A stretch of 64,000 nt of DNA, taken from assembly GCF_037991315.1 (NCBI RefSeq), contig NZ_CP150300.1, positions 2,914,001 through 2,978,000 of the forward strand, read 5' to 3'. Made by a program: the position numbers and the translations under genes. This DNA comes from Paenibacillus sp. FSL H8-0079 (lineage in GTDB: Bacteria > Bacillota > Bacilli > Paenibacillales > Paenibacillaceae). The notes beneath the pieces were generated by a model. It had not been told where the DNA came from and searched no databases. It worked only from the letters and a program-made list of their open reading frames with translations. Positions 55,273 to 64,000 of this stretch are shown in pieces (position 1 is the stretch's first letter; each line of letters starts with the position of its first letter).

Positions 55273-57000
55273 TTATTTGGAAGCTACGCCAACAACGCTG
55301 GTTCCATTTTTCGTGATTTTGTACGTAATCACATCTCCGTTCCAGAAGTGGAACTTGAGGGTGACTTCACCATCATTGGTTTCATTAAAGAAGTTTGGTT
55401 TTAGCTCAATCACATTACGGTCGTAATCTGGGCTAAATGTATAGGAGAACTCTTTGAACGAAGTCCAGTTCTGTGGACCGGCGTTTTCTCCGTTTGCATA
55501 TGTTGCTTCCATCGTTGCCAGTTGGTTACCGTTAAACGTAGTCGGAATGGCAAATGCACTGGTTGTACCTGTTGCATCGCTCAACGTAGGTGTGTCATAT
55601 TTAATGATATTGAAGTTCCAGTCAGCACCTTCGTTGAATCCAGCGGTGAGTGTGGCATTGACGCCCAAATCACCAGAGGCTGTTAATCTGGTTAACAGAT
55701 TGGATTTTAACGTAAGTACATCTTTTCTGATCGTATAGTCTTTACCTCTGACAAGAGGGGTATTGCCGTTCTTCAAAGAATTGAATTTGTTTCCATTCAG
55801 ATTGAGCTTTACTTTTTTATCTTGAATGGCTTCATTTTGTTTAAGATATACGAGGTCCGTTTCAGCTGTGGATGATCGACCACTCCAGCTGGCTTGCATC
55901 GTATTGAATAATTCTTGGTCAGACCAAGTGAAGCTTGTGCGTCCGAAATGCTGTCCATTGTCCCATAACATCGTTGCCATCTGTTTTTGACGCAGATAAT
56001 GTCCAACGAATTCGAAGAATTTCAGCTTTTCGCCTTGCTCAATGACACCTGTGTGCTGGTCAAACCCAAGCAAGCCATACTCACCAACGATCACCGGGAT
56101 GCCTTTGGCTGTGAAAGCATTGTGTACCCGATCGAATGTATCAGTAATGTCTTTCTGTACTTCCTCGTTATACGTGGTGTTACCTGCGATGTTCACACTG
56201 AATGGCCAGAACCCATAATAGTGAACGGTTGCAATAATATTGGAGTCATTCAATTTTTGAATGGTTTTATTCAATGCATCCAGATCCGGTTGAGCAGAAG
56301 AGGTATGCATCGTCGGAAGCACAAGTGGACGTGTCTCGTTGTTTCCACCCGAAGTTCTTACGATCTTGTGAAAAGAAGTATTCAATTCGTCCAGCATGCG
56401 ATATCCAATCGCTGCATCTGTTGTGCCGCCTTCGGAAAAGCGGGGTTCGTTCACACTTTCGAACATGAGCTTATCGGATGCATCTTTGAACTTGTCAGCA
56501 ATCTGAGTCCAAGCAGAGTTGTAACGTGCAAGCACGTTGTCATGGTCTTTCTCCATGTAACTGATCCAACGCCAGGAATCATGGTGAAGATTGATCATGA
56601 CATAGAGATCTGCATCGAGCGCCCAATCTACAACTTCTTGAACCCGATTCATGTAAGCGGAATCAATTGTGTAGTCGGGTGCGTCGCCGATATGGGCTTC
56701 CCAGGTCACAGGGATACGGATACTGTTATAGCCCTCATCTGCGATCGATTGAATCAGTTCCTTCGTAATGCGCGGGTTGCCCCAGGCTGTCTCATCCTCA
56801 CCAACGGCGTCGAGAGAGTTACCCAGATTCCAGCCAGGCTCCATGGTGTTTACGTAGGCCTGCATTTTGCTTGGAGCAGCTGGTGCATCGGCCTGTTCGC
56901 TGTTGTCAGTTGCAGCGGAAGCCATAGCTGAAGAGAACAGAGATAGAATCATGGCAGTCACAAGCGTAAGAGAAAGGACTGATTTACGGTTTTTTTTCAT
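55273..57000 (-). CDS. Secreted GH5 endo-beta-glucanase with CBM_X2 and CBM46-like modules
   Basis: The 575-residue enzyme has a signal peptide (ending near ASAATD, about residue 31), a GH5 barrel of the subfamily 4 type (about 45-370) with PGWNLGNSLDAVG, the His in MINLHHDSW, acid/base Glu in ESVNEPRF, and the nucleophile in VIVGEYGLLG. A CBM_X2/Ig-like module (NSLKNGNTPLVRGKDYTI, about 405-485) and a C-terminal beta domain resembling CBM46 follow. The order is the same as in B. halodurans Cel5B, so cellulose or xyloglucan is the likely substrate. ATG 57,000 has AAGGAGA eight bases upstream. Single gene on the minus strand. Confidence 0.85.
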   Translation of the reverse strand: MKKNRKSVLSLTLVTAMILSLFSSAMASAATDNSEQADAPAAPSKMQAYVNTMEPGWNLGNSLDAVGEDETAWGNPRITKELIQSIADEGYNSIRIPVTWEAHIGDAPDYTIDSAYMNRVQEVVDWALDADLYVMINLHHDSWRWISYMEKDHDNVLARYNSAWTQIADKFKDASDKLMFESVNEPRFSEGGTTDAAIGYRMLDELNTSFHKIVRTSGGNNETRPLVLPTMHTSSAQPDLDALNKTIQKLNDSNIIATVHYYGFWPFSVNIAGNTTYNEEVQKDITDTFDRVHNAFTAKGIPVIVGEYGLLGFDQHTGVIEQGEKLKFFEFVGHYLRQKQMATMLWDNGQHFGRTSFTWSDQELFNTMQASWSGRSSTAETDLVYLKQNEAIQDKKVKLNLNGNKFNSLKNGNTPLVRGKDYTIRKDVLTLKSNLLTRLTASGDLGVNATLTAGFNEGADWNFNIIKYDTPTLSDATGTTSAFAIPTTFNGNQLATMEATYANGENAGPQNWTSFKEFSYTFSPDYDRNVIELKPNFFNETNDGEVTLKFHFWNGDVITYKITKNGTSVVGVASK

Positions 57001-57125
57001 CAATATAGTCTCCTTCAAGTATAGAATGGTTGAACTTGAATAGCGGTTAAGCATGGGTGAAAATAGAGCTCAACGTAAACAATAGTTTACTTGTTTAATA
57101 CTGGAATCACCACCGATTTATGTAC

Positions 57126-57139
57126 TGAAAGCGTTTTCG
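57126..57139 (-). promoter_or_regulatory. cre-like site before the GH5/CBM_X2 gene
   Basis: TGAAAGCGTTTTCG matches the cre consensus except the last base and lies 126 nt before the start. Repression by CcpA is likely. Confidence 0.55.
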
Positions 57140-57249
57140 TAATTTACTATATCATGATTTAATATTGGACAATACCTGCACAATTGGAATAAAAATCATG
57201 TGAAAATCAGTGATTTTGTCATATGAATAGATTGTGTAGTGATCGTGTA

Positions 57250-57266
57250 TTTCATTGGAAATGAAA
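57250..57266 (+). promoter_or_regulatory. Inverted repeat before the lactonase-like gene
   Basis: TTTCATT and AATGAAA form a perfect 7-bp inverted repeat with a 3-base spacer, about 60 nt before the start. Possible operator; no regulator identified. Confidence 0.35.
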
Positions 57267-57323
57267 ATCATAAGGTTGCTTTTTAATGATAATTAGATTT
57301 AAATACCCTGGGAGGGATGTAAT

Positions 57324-58154
57324 ATGAAGCTGGACGCACATCAACATTTCTGGGAATACAATGTCGCCGATTACGGATGGATTGGAGAAGAGATGAAGGC
57401 CATTCGTCAATCTTTTCTCCCGGAAGATCTTGAACCTTTATTGGTCCAATCAGGAATGGACGGATGTATTGTAGTACAAGCCAGACAATCACTGACAGAA
57501 ACCGAGTGGCTTCTGCAGCTGGCAGATCGGTACGAATGTATCAAAGGTGTAGTCGGATGGGTGGACCTTTGTTCGGATGAAGTTCGGACTCAGCTTGAAT
57601 TGTTCGCGTCCAATCCGTGTCTGAAGGGCGTACGTCATGTCATACAGGATGAAGTTGATCTGAAGTATGTATTGAGAGAAGACTTTCAGCGGGGGATTTC
57701 ATTACTCAAAGAGTATGATTTGGCATATGACCTGTTAGTATCCAAGGAGCAACTGCCTTATGCCGTTGAACTGGTTAAGGCATTTCCTGAACAGCGATTT
57801 GTACTGGATCATCTAGCCAAACCCGACATAAAATCAGGTATACTCTCACCCTGGAAAGAAGCACTTGAGTCATTGGCCGCACAACCGAATGCATACTGTA
57901 AACTTTCAGGGATAGTGACGGAAGCAGACTGGGCAAATTGGACTCCAAAGGATTTTACACCCTATCTGAATATCGCCATAGAAGCCTTTGGTGCGGAACG
58001 GTTAATGTTCGGGTCCGACTGGCCCGTGAGCAACGTTTCAGCTACGTATTCTGATGTATACGGTCTCATTATAACTCGCATTAATGCCCTACCTATAGCA
58101 GATCAACAGATGATTCTTGGCGGCACATGTGCTGCGTTCTATCAAATATCGTAG
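57324..58154 (+). CDS. Amidohydrolase-family lactonase (fucono/rhamnonolactonase-like)
   Basis: The 276-residue TIM-barrel protein of the amidohydrolase-2 family begins MKLDAHQHFW, with the first two metal His, and has LDHLAKPDI, KLSGIVTEA and RLMFGSDWPVSN (catalytic Asp). The pattern and size match L-fucono-1,5-lactonase or L-rhamnono-lactonase, which open sugar lactones. It is near the rhamnose genes but on its own, ATG with GGGAGGG eight bases upstream. Which lactone it takes cannot be told from sequence. Confidence 0.75.
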   Translation: MKLDAHQHFWEYNVADYGWIGEEMKAIRQSFLPEDLEPLLVQSGMDGCIVVQARQSLTETEWLLQLADRYECIKGVVGWVDLCSDEVRTQLELFASNPCLKGVRHVIQDEVDLKYVLREDFQRGISLLKEYDLAYDLLVSKEQLPYAVELVKAFPEQRFVLDHLAKPDIKSGILSPWKEALESLAAQPNAYCKLSGIVTEADWANWTPKDFTPYLNIAIEAFGAERLMFGSDWPVSNVSATYSDVYGLIITRINALPIADQQMILGGTCAAFYQIS

Positions 58155-58187
58155 TGGGCAATCCGAAGCTATACCGGTTTCAAAAAG

Positions 58188-58216
58188 TTGACAACTGTTC
58201 TGATTCTTGCTAAAGT
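58188..58216 (+). promoter_or_regulatory. Promoter of the GH1 gene
   Basis: TTGACA (58,188-58,193) and TAAAGT (58,211-58,216) with 17-nt spacing. The transcript begins just before a RAT-type site and a terminator. Confidence 0.65.
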
Positions 58217-58243
58217 TTTATCCAATCCGCATAATCATGATCT

Positions 58244-58274
58244 GGGAATGTTACCGATATGGGCATAACCTGAG
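58244..58274 (+). promoter_or_regulatory. RAT-like antiterminator site of the GH1 gene (divergent)
   Basis: GGGAATGTTACC and GGGCATAACCTGAG carry the conserved positions of a ribonucleic antiterminator (GGATTGTTACT ... GGCAAAACC), with A for T and T for A changes. Its 3' end overlaps the terminator stem. LicT or a related antiterminator should bind it. Confidence 0.6.
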
Positions 58275-58323
58275 CTGGCTTGTTTACACGTAATCGTGTA
58301 CCCAGGCTGGTTCGGGTTTTTTC
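58267..58323 (+). terminator. Leader terminator overlapping the GH1 RAT
   Basis: A long stem starts at AACCTGA (58,267) and closes with TTCGGGTT (58,311-58,318), with TACAC / GTGTA at the tip and a T6 run. Melted by antiterminator binding. Confidence 0.8.
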
Positions 58324-58364
58324 TATTTTGTCTTTTTAATGTTTCTAACGATTGGAGCGGGTAG

Positions 58365-59837
<1,473 letters not shown>

Positions 59838-59881
59838 TTTATATTTTTCTGAGTTAAAATGGTCTTGTACGGCAATAAAAC

Positions 59882-60040
59882 ATCGGAAGTTTCATCTATA
59901 TAAATTGAACTAAACATTTACACAAAACAGAGAGGACAGAAAAAAGCTGGGGATAACATCGATCGGAAGGTTGTTCTGTCATCGGAGTAGCTAGTGTAAA
60001 TATTCTCTAGTTCAATTTATATAACCATGGGACTTCCGAT
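59882..60040. repeat. MITE-like long inverted repeat
   Basis: The element can fold into one hairpin: ATCGGAAGT / ACTTCCGAT outside, a perfect 16-bp pair TATATAAATTGAACTA / TAGTTCAATTTATATA (59,897-59,912 with 60,008-60,023), then ATTTACAC / GTGTAAAT and ACAGAA / TTCTGT inside. No coding capacity. The core (59,897-60,023) is 127 bp. Its end matches the repeat around the IS110 element near 16,520, so it belongs to a family. It sits between bglA and the licT promoter. Confidence 0.7.
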
Positions 60041-60051
60041 TGTCCTCACAT

Positions 60052-60088
60052 TGAAAGCGTTGACATATAGTCAGGTTCGCGCTATACT
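60052..60088 (+). promoter_or_regulatory. licT promoter with overlapping cre box
   Basis: TTGACA (60,060-60,065) and TATACT (60,083-60,088), spacing 17. TGAAAGCGTTGACA (60,052-60,065) fully matches the cre consensus and covers the -35, so CcpA would exclude polymerase. Confidence 0.8.
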
Positions 60089-60109
60089 TGACGCAATTAT
60101 ATCGTTTCT

Positions 60110-60142
60110 GGGATTGTTACTACATGACGTAGGCAAAACCTA
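60110..60142 (+). promoter_or_regulatory. RAT antiterminator site of licT
   Basis: GGGATTGTTACT, then GTAGGCAAAACCTAAG, is a near-consensus LicT-type RAT. It allows autoregulation of licT. Confidence 0.88.
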
Positions 60143-60202
60143 AGCACCAAAAAAAGCAGACCGCCATGTCTTGTTTATTTTGTGATGCTTCAGGTTTTTT
60201 TT
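60136..60202 (+). terminator. Leader terminator overlapping the licT RAT
   Basis: AAACCTAAGCA pairs with TGCTTCAGGTTT, followed by T-run. The 5' arm is the 3' end of the RAT, so RAT and terminator are mutually exclusive. Confidence 0.8.
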
Positions 60203-60261
60203 GTATGCCCAAAAGACGATGTATAACTGCCAAGAGAGTGGAACGTGACGGGGGGATTGAA

Positions 60262-61092
60262 GTGAAAATAGCAAAGGTTATCAACAATAACGTCATTAGC
60301 ATCTATCAGGCGGATGGAGCAGAGCTTGTGGTGATGGGACGTGGGATTGCCTTTAAGAAAAAGCCGGGGGATAAAGTAGACGAGACCCGCATCCAGAAAG
60401 TATTTGCATTGAAAAACAAACAAACATCCGATAATTTCAAAATGCTGCTGCGCGAAGTTCCGATGGAACTGATTGAAATTGTGGAAGAGATCATCACGTA
60501 TGCGCGTGACCATCTGGGCCGAAAGCTGAATGAGAACATCTATGTATCCCTTACGGATCATATAAACTTCGCGATCGAACGCTATCGGGAAGGGGTGGAG
60601 ATCAAGAACGCATTAATGTGGGAGATTAAGCAATTGTACAAGCCCGAATTCGGACTGGGACTAAGGACGCTGGAACAGATCAACACTCGCATGAATATTG
60701 AGCTTCCACCCGATGAAGCCGCTTATATTGCTCTTCACATTGTCAACGCAGAGATGAATGAAGAAGTCATAACGACGATGAATATTACGAAGTTTATCCA
60801 GCAAATTATTAATATAGCGAAATATCATTTCAAAATGGAATTTGATGAGGATTCCCTCAGTTATTTTCGCTTCATCACACATCTGAAGTTCTTCTCTCAG
60901 CGTGTGCTCAGTGGAACGCATTACGACAACAACTATGATCATTTCTATGACATGATTAAAGAGAAGCATCCGGATGCGGCAGCGTGCACGGAGAAAATTG
61001 AATTGTTTGTCAAAAAGGAATACAACCACGAGCTGACCAATGAAGAAAAATTGTATCTGACGGTTCATATCGAACGAGTGGTTAATCGATAA
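60262..61092 (+). CDS. licT: BglG/LicT-family transcription antiterminator
   Basis: The 276-residue RNA-binding regulator stops terminator formation when beta-glucosides are available. The N-terminal CAT domain begins KIAKVINNNVISI and has GRGIAFKKKPGD; two PRD domains follow, with phosphorylatable His in SLTDHINFAIER (PRD1) and LHIVNAE / VHIERVVN regions. GTG 60,262 after GGGGGA gives the usual N-terminus; the longer reading from 60,166 would translate the leader. It would bind the RATs of its own gene, bglP and probably bglA. Dephosphorylation by the BglP EIIB activates it, HPr phosphorylation is needed for full activity; both from family knowledge. Confidence 0.92.
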   Translation: MKIAKVINNNVISIYQADGAELVVMGRGIAFKKKPGDKVDETRIQKVFALKNKQTSDNFKMLLREVPMELIEIVEEIITYARDHLGRKLNENIYVSLTDHINFAIERYREGVEIKNALMWEIKQLYKPEFGLGLRTLEQINTRMNIELPPDEAAYIALHIVNAEMNEEVITTMNITKFIQQIINIAKYHFKMEFDEDSLSYFRFITHLKFFSQRVLSGTHYDNNYDHFYDMIKEKHPDAAACTEKIELFVKKEYNHELTNEEKLYLTVHIERVVNR

Positions 61093-61102
61093 TATTTAAA
61101 TG

Positions 61103-61132
61103 TTGACAAAAATGGTTTAATTATAATAATAT
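61103..61132 (+). promoter_or_regulatory. Promoter of bglP
   Basis: TTGACA (61,103-61,108) with TAATAT (61,127-61,132), spacing 18. No cre seen here, unlike licT. Confidence 0.6.
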
Positions 61133-61163
61133 GTGATTAACAGGAATTGAATACGATTTAACT

Positions 61164-61197
61164 GGGATTGTTACTGGTTATGCAGGCAAAACCTAAG
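61164..61197 (+). promoter_or_regulatory. RAT antiterminator site of bglP
   Basis: GGGATTGTTACTGG then GCAGGCAAAACCTAAG is a near-consensus LicT RAT. Confidence 0.9.
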
Positions 61198-61247
61198 TCA
61201 TGAGAAGATCAGGACCATTGTGTCTCCTCACTCAAGGCTTAGGTTTT
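61188..61247 (+). terminator. Leader terminator overlapping the bglP RAT
   Basis: AAACCTAAG pairs with CTTAGGTTT (61,238-61,246), followed by T-run. Shares its 5' arm with the RAT. Confidence 0.85.
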
Positions 61248-61282
61248 TTGCGTGCAAAAAAATCGGTAAATGGCCTGTTTGA

Positions 61283-63193
<1,911 letters not shown>

Positions 63194-63235
63194 ATTGACG
63201 TACTAATCCGATGCTGTCGTATTTTCATGGTTCCG

Positions 63236-63264
63236 TTGACATGGTGGAATTGGAAAATTATAAT
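63236..63264 (+). promoter_or_regulatory. Strong promoter of the ABC-F resistance locus
   Basis: Consensus TTGACA (63,236-63,241) and TATAAT (63,259-63,264) with 17-nt spacing. Transcription starts near 63,271, about 400 nt before the ABC-F start. Confidence 0.85.
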
Positions 63265-63311
63265 TGGAGTTGTACATCTATTACATGATAATGAAAGGTG
63301 GATTATTGAAC

Positions 63312-63356
63312 ATGACACATGCGATGAGACTGCGCTTCCTCACTTTGAACCGGTAA
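63312..63356 (+). CDS. ErmD-like macrolide-sensing leader peptide
   Basis: The 14-codon frame encodes MTHAMRLRFLTLNR, with AAAGGTGG about ten bases before the ATG. It differs from the ErmD leader as I recall it (MTHSMRLRFPTLNQ) at only three positions and retains the MRL / R-L-R arrest motif known to stall ribosomes with macrolides; MsrA leaders also have MRL. Its codons overlap the 5' arm of a hairpin (CTTTGAAC / GTTCAAAG), and a terminator follows about 115 nt later. So drug-induced stalling would alter folding and let transcription continue. Confidence 0.85.
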   Translation: MTHAMRLRFLTLNR

Positions 63357-63390
63357 TTGAATACGTTCAAAGGCTCTGACCGTTGGTTCA

Positions 63391-63465
63391 GAGTAAACGG
63401 GATCAGTCAGTCATTTTCAATCATTCTGACCTTATAATAATGGTTTTACTCGTTTTCCCGTTTAC
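63391..63465 (+). promoter_or_regulatory. Alternative stem of the leader (pre-terminator)
   Basis: GTAAACGGGA (about 63,392-63,401) pairs with TCCCGTTTAC (about 63,456-63,465). A smaller hairpin CTCTGA / TCAGAG precedes it. These may mediate the switch between stalled leader and terminator; no folding was computed. Confidence 0.4.
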
Positions 63466-63469
63466 ATTG

Positions 63470-63500
63470 AATCACAGGCCCTGGCCTGTGATTTTTTGTT
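63470..63500 (+). terminator. Attenuator terminator in the ABC-F leader
   Basis: AATCACAGGCC pairs perfectly with GGCCTGTGATT around CT, followed by T6GT5. It lies after the first leader peptide and about 170 nt before the ABC-F start, so it must be read through for expression. Confidence 0.85.
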
Positions 63501-63559
63501 TTTCTTATCACTTAACTGATTAGATATAGCGTTCAATACAAACTACTGGAGGTACCGCT

Positions 63560-63583
63560 ATGATGACGTTACTGTTCTATTGA
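63560..63583 (+). CDS. Second leader peptide, MMTLLFY
   Basis: ATG at 63,560 has GGAGG seven bases upstream and encodes the heptapeptide MMTLLFY before TGA. Its last codons are within the 5' arm of the following hairpin A. Position and strong ribosome site suggest a regulatory leader of the ErmC/Vga type; arrest properties of this peptide are unknown. Confidence 0.65.
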   Translation: MMTLLFY

Positions 63584-63659
63584 TACGAGCTGGCATGATA
63601 AGCTCGTATCGATAGAAGCATGCTTCGCTATCGATACGAAATAAATCTTATTTCGGAGG
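63579..63659 (+). promoter_or_regulatory. Translational attenuator of the ABC-F gene (three competing hairpins)
   Basis: Hairpin A pairs GATACGAGCT with AGCTCGTATC (63,582-63,610). Hairpin B pairs TCGTATCGATAG with CTATCGATACGA (63,604-63,639) and competes with A. Hairpin C pairs CGAAATAA with TTATTTCG (63,637-63,655), touches the GGAGG (63,655-63,659) and competes with B. A stalled ribosome on leader 2 would free B and open the ribosome site. Confidence 0.65.
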
Positions 63660-63667
63660 TAGCGAAT

Positions 63668-64000
63668 ATGGAAAAGATATGTTTTGAATTAGAACAGGTT
63701 GAGATGACCTATTTGGATAGAGCAGTACTGAACATTGAGCGACTGGCTGTGCATCAATTAGATCGCATCGGTGTAGTAGGTGGGAATGGTCAAGGTAAAA
63801 GTACGTTATTGAAACTCATTGCAGGACAGATCCAGCCAACAGCCGGAAAGGTAAAACGGTACGCGGAGTTTGGCTATTTGGAACAGGTGGAACCTCCCCA
63901 GTCTAATGGAAATCTGGAAGTTGATGGGGCTTTACTGAGTAAATTAGCTATACCTCAACATGACCAACTAGGGAGCGGCGGAGAACAAACCCGTTTGAAA
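63668..64000 (+). CDS. Msr-like ABC-F ribosomal protection protein (3' end outside window)
   Basis: The first 111 residues are visible. Walker A is GGNGQGKSTLLKLI (about residues 39-52), and the signature begins GSGGEQTRLK at the window end. The spacing and pieces such as LNIERLAVHQLDRIGVVGG, EQ after a short loop, DGALLSKLAIPQH and SGGE follow staphylococcal MsrA more than Vga or VmlR. Such proteins displace macrolides or related drugs from the ribosome. ATG with GGAGG eight bases upstream. The leader with two peptides and an attenuator supports inducible drug resistance. Drug range cannot be read from the N-terminus. Confidence 0.8.
   Translation, partial: MEKICFELEQVEMTYLDRAVLNIERLAVHQLDRIGVVGGNGQGKSTLLKLIAGQIQPTAGKVKRYAEFGYLEQVEPPQSNGNLEVDGALLSKLAIPQHDQLGSGGEQTRLK

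Noticed and set aside
60166..60261. 33-residue N-terminal extension of LicT
   Set aside because: It would translate the leader terminator; the CAT domain of LicT proteins begins at the GTG 60,262 with a good ribosome site.

Overview
The window looks like a chromosomal segment of a Paenibacillus (Firmicutes, Paenibacillaceae). Gene content and style point that way: moderate GC, strong AGGAGG ribosome sites with many TTG and GTG starts, SLH-anchored multidomain surface proteins, many plant-polysaccharide enzymes, LicT-type antitermination, CcpA cre boxes, and a bacteriophytochrome. No tRNA, rRNA, CRISPR array or prophage block was seen.

Layout. 1-1.4 kb: 3' part of a YfmM-type ABC-F gene. 1.5-7 kb: a huge SLH-anchored GH43 enzyme under a cre box and LacI-like palindromes. 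7.3-10.9 kb: sulfite reductase cysJ-cysI, followed directly by an ORF-less group II intron (about 10,987-11,700). 11.9-15.6 kb: YeeI (YebC/TACO1 family), then on the minus strand two DUF606 half-transporters flanking a Crp/Fnr regulator, and a Nif3-like gene. 15.9-20.7 kb: heme oxygenase and bacteriophytochrome, a biliverdin/photoreceptor pair split by an IS110-family element. 20.9-26 kb: a tight three-gene cassette (TerB-N/TerB-C protein, DUF2791/BrxD-like ATPase, Lhr/BrxHI-like helicase) resembling parts of BREX and other DNA-processing defence systems. 26-29 kb: a purine-riboswitch-like leader controlling an EamA transporter, a membrane cupredoxin and an SDR epimerase. 29-36.7 kb: a 2481-residue FN3/SLH surface protein behind a leader terminator. 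36.7-63.2 kb: a carbohydrate region holding TreR, a DUF5107-TPR protein with GH35, GH5 mannanase, rhamnose catabolism, RNase J, the sucrose scrR-scrB-scrA locus, a GH5/CBM_X2 glucanase, a lactonase-like amidohydrolase, and a LicT circuit (bglA, licT, bglP) with three RAT-type antiterminator sites. 63.2-64 kb: an Msr-like ABC-F resistance gene, cut by the window end, behind two successive leader peptides and attenuators.

How the parts work together. Secreted or S-layer-bound glycanases (GH43, GH5 mannanase, GH5/CBM_X2, possibly the FN3 protein as an adhesin) would release oligosaccharides. PTS permeases (ScrA, BglP) and intracellular enzymes (ScrB, GH1, GH35, RhaA/RhaEW) would use the products. 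Control is layered: CcpA cre boxes at several promoters, LacI and DeoR-like operators, and RNA antitermination.

The most interesting items are the double-leader ABC-F locus, whose first leader closely resembles the ErmD macrolide-arrest peptide; the TerB/ATPase/helicase cassette; the purine-like riboswitch with an enlarged P2 loop; the IS110 insertion in a palindromic repeat that separates bphO from bphP; and the compact intron. All identifications come from reading the sequence and from knowledge of the families. No database search was run.
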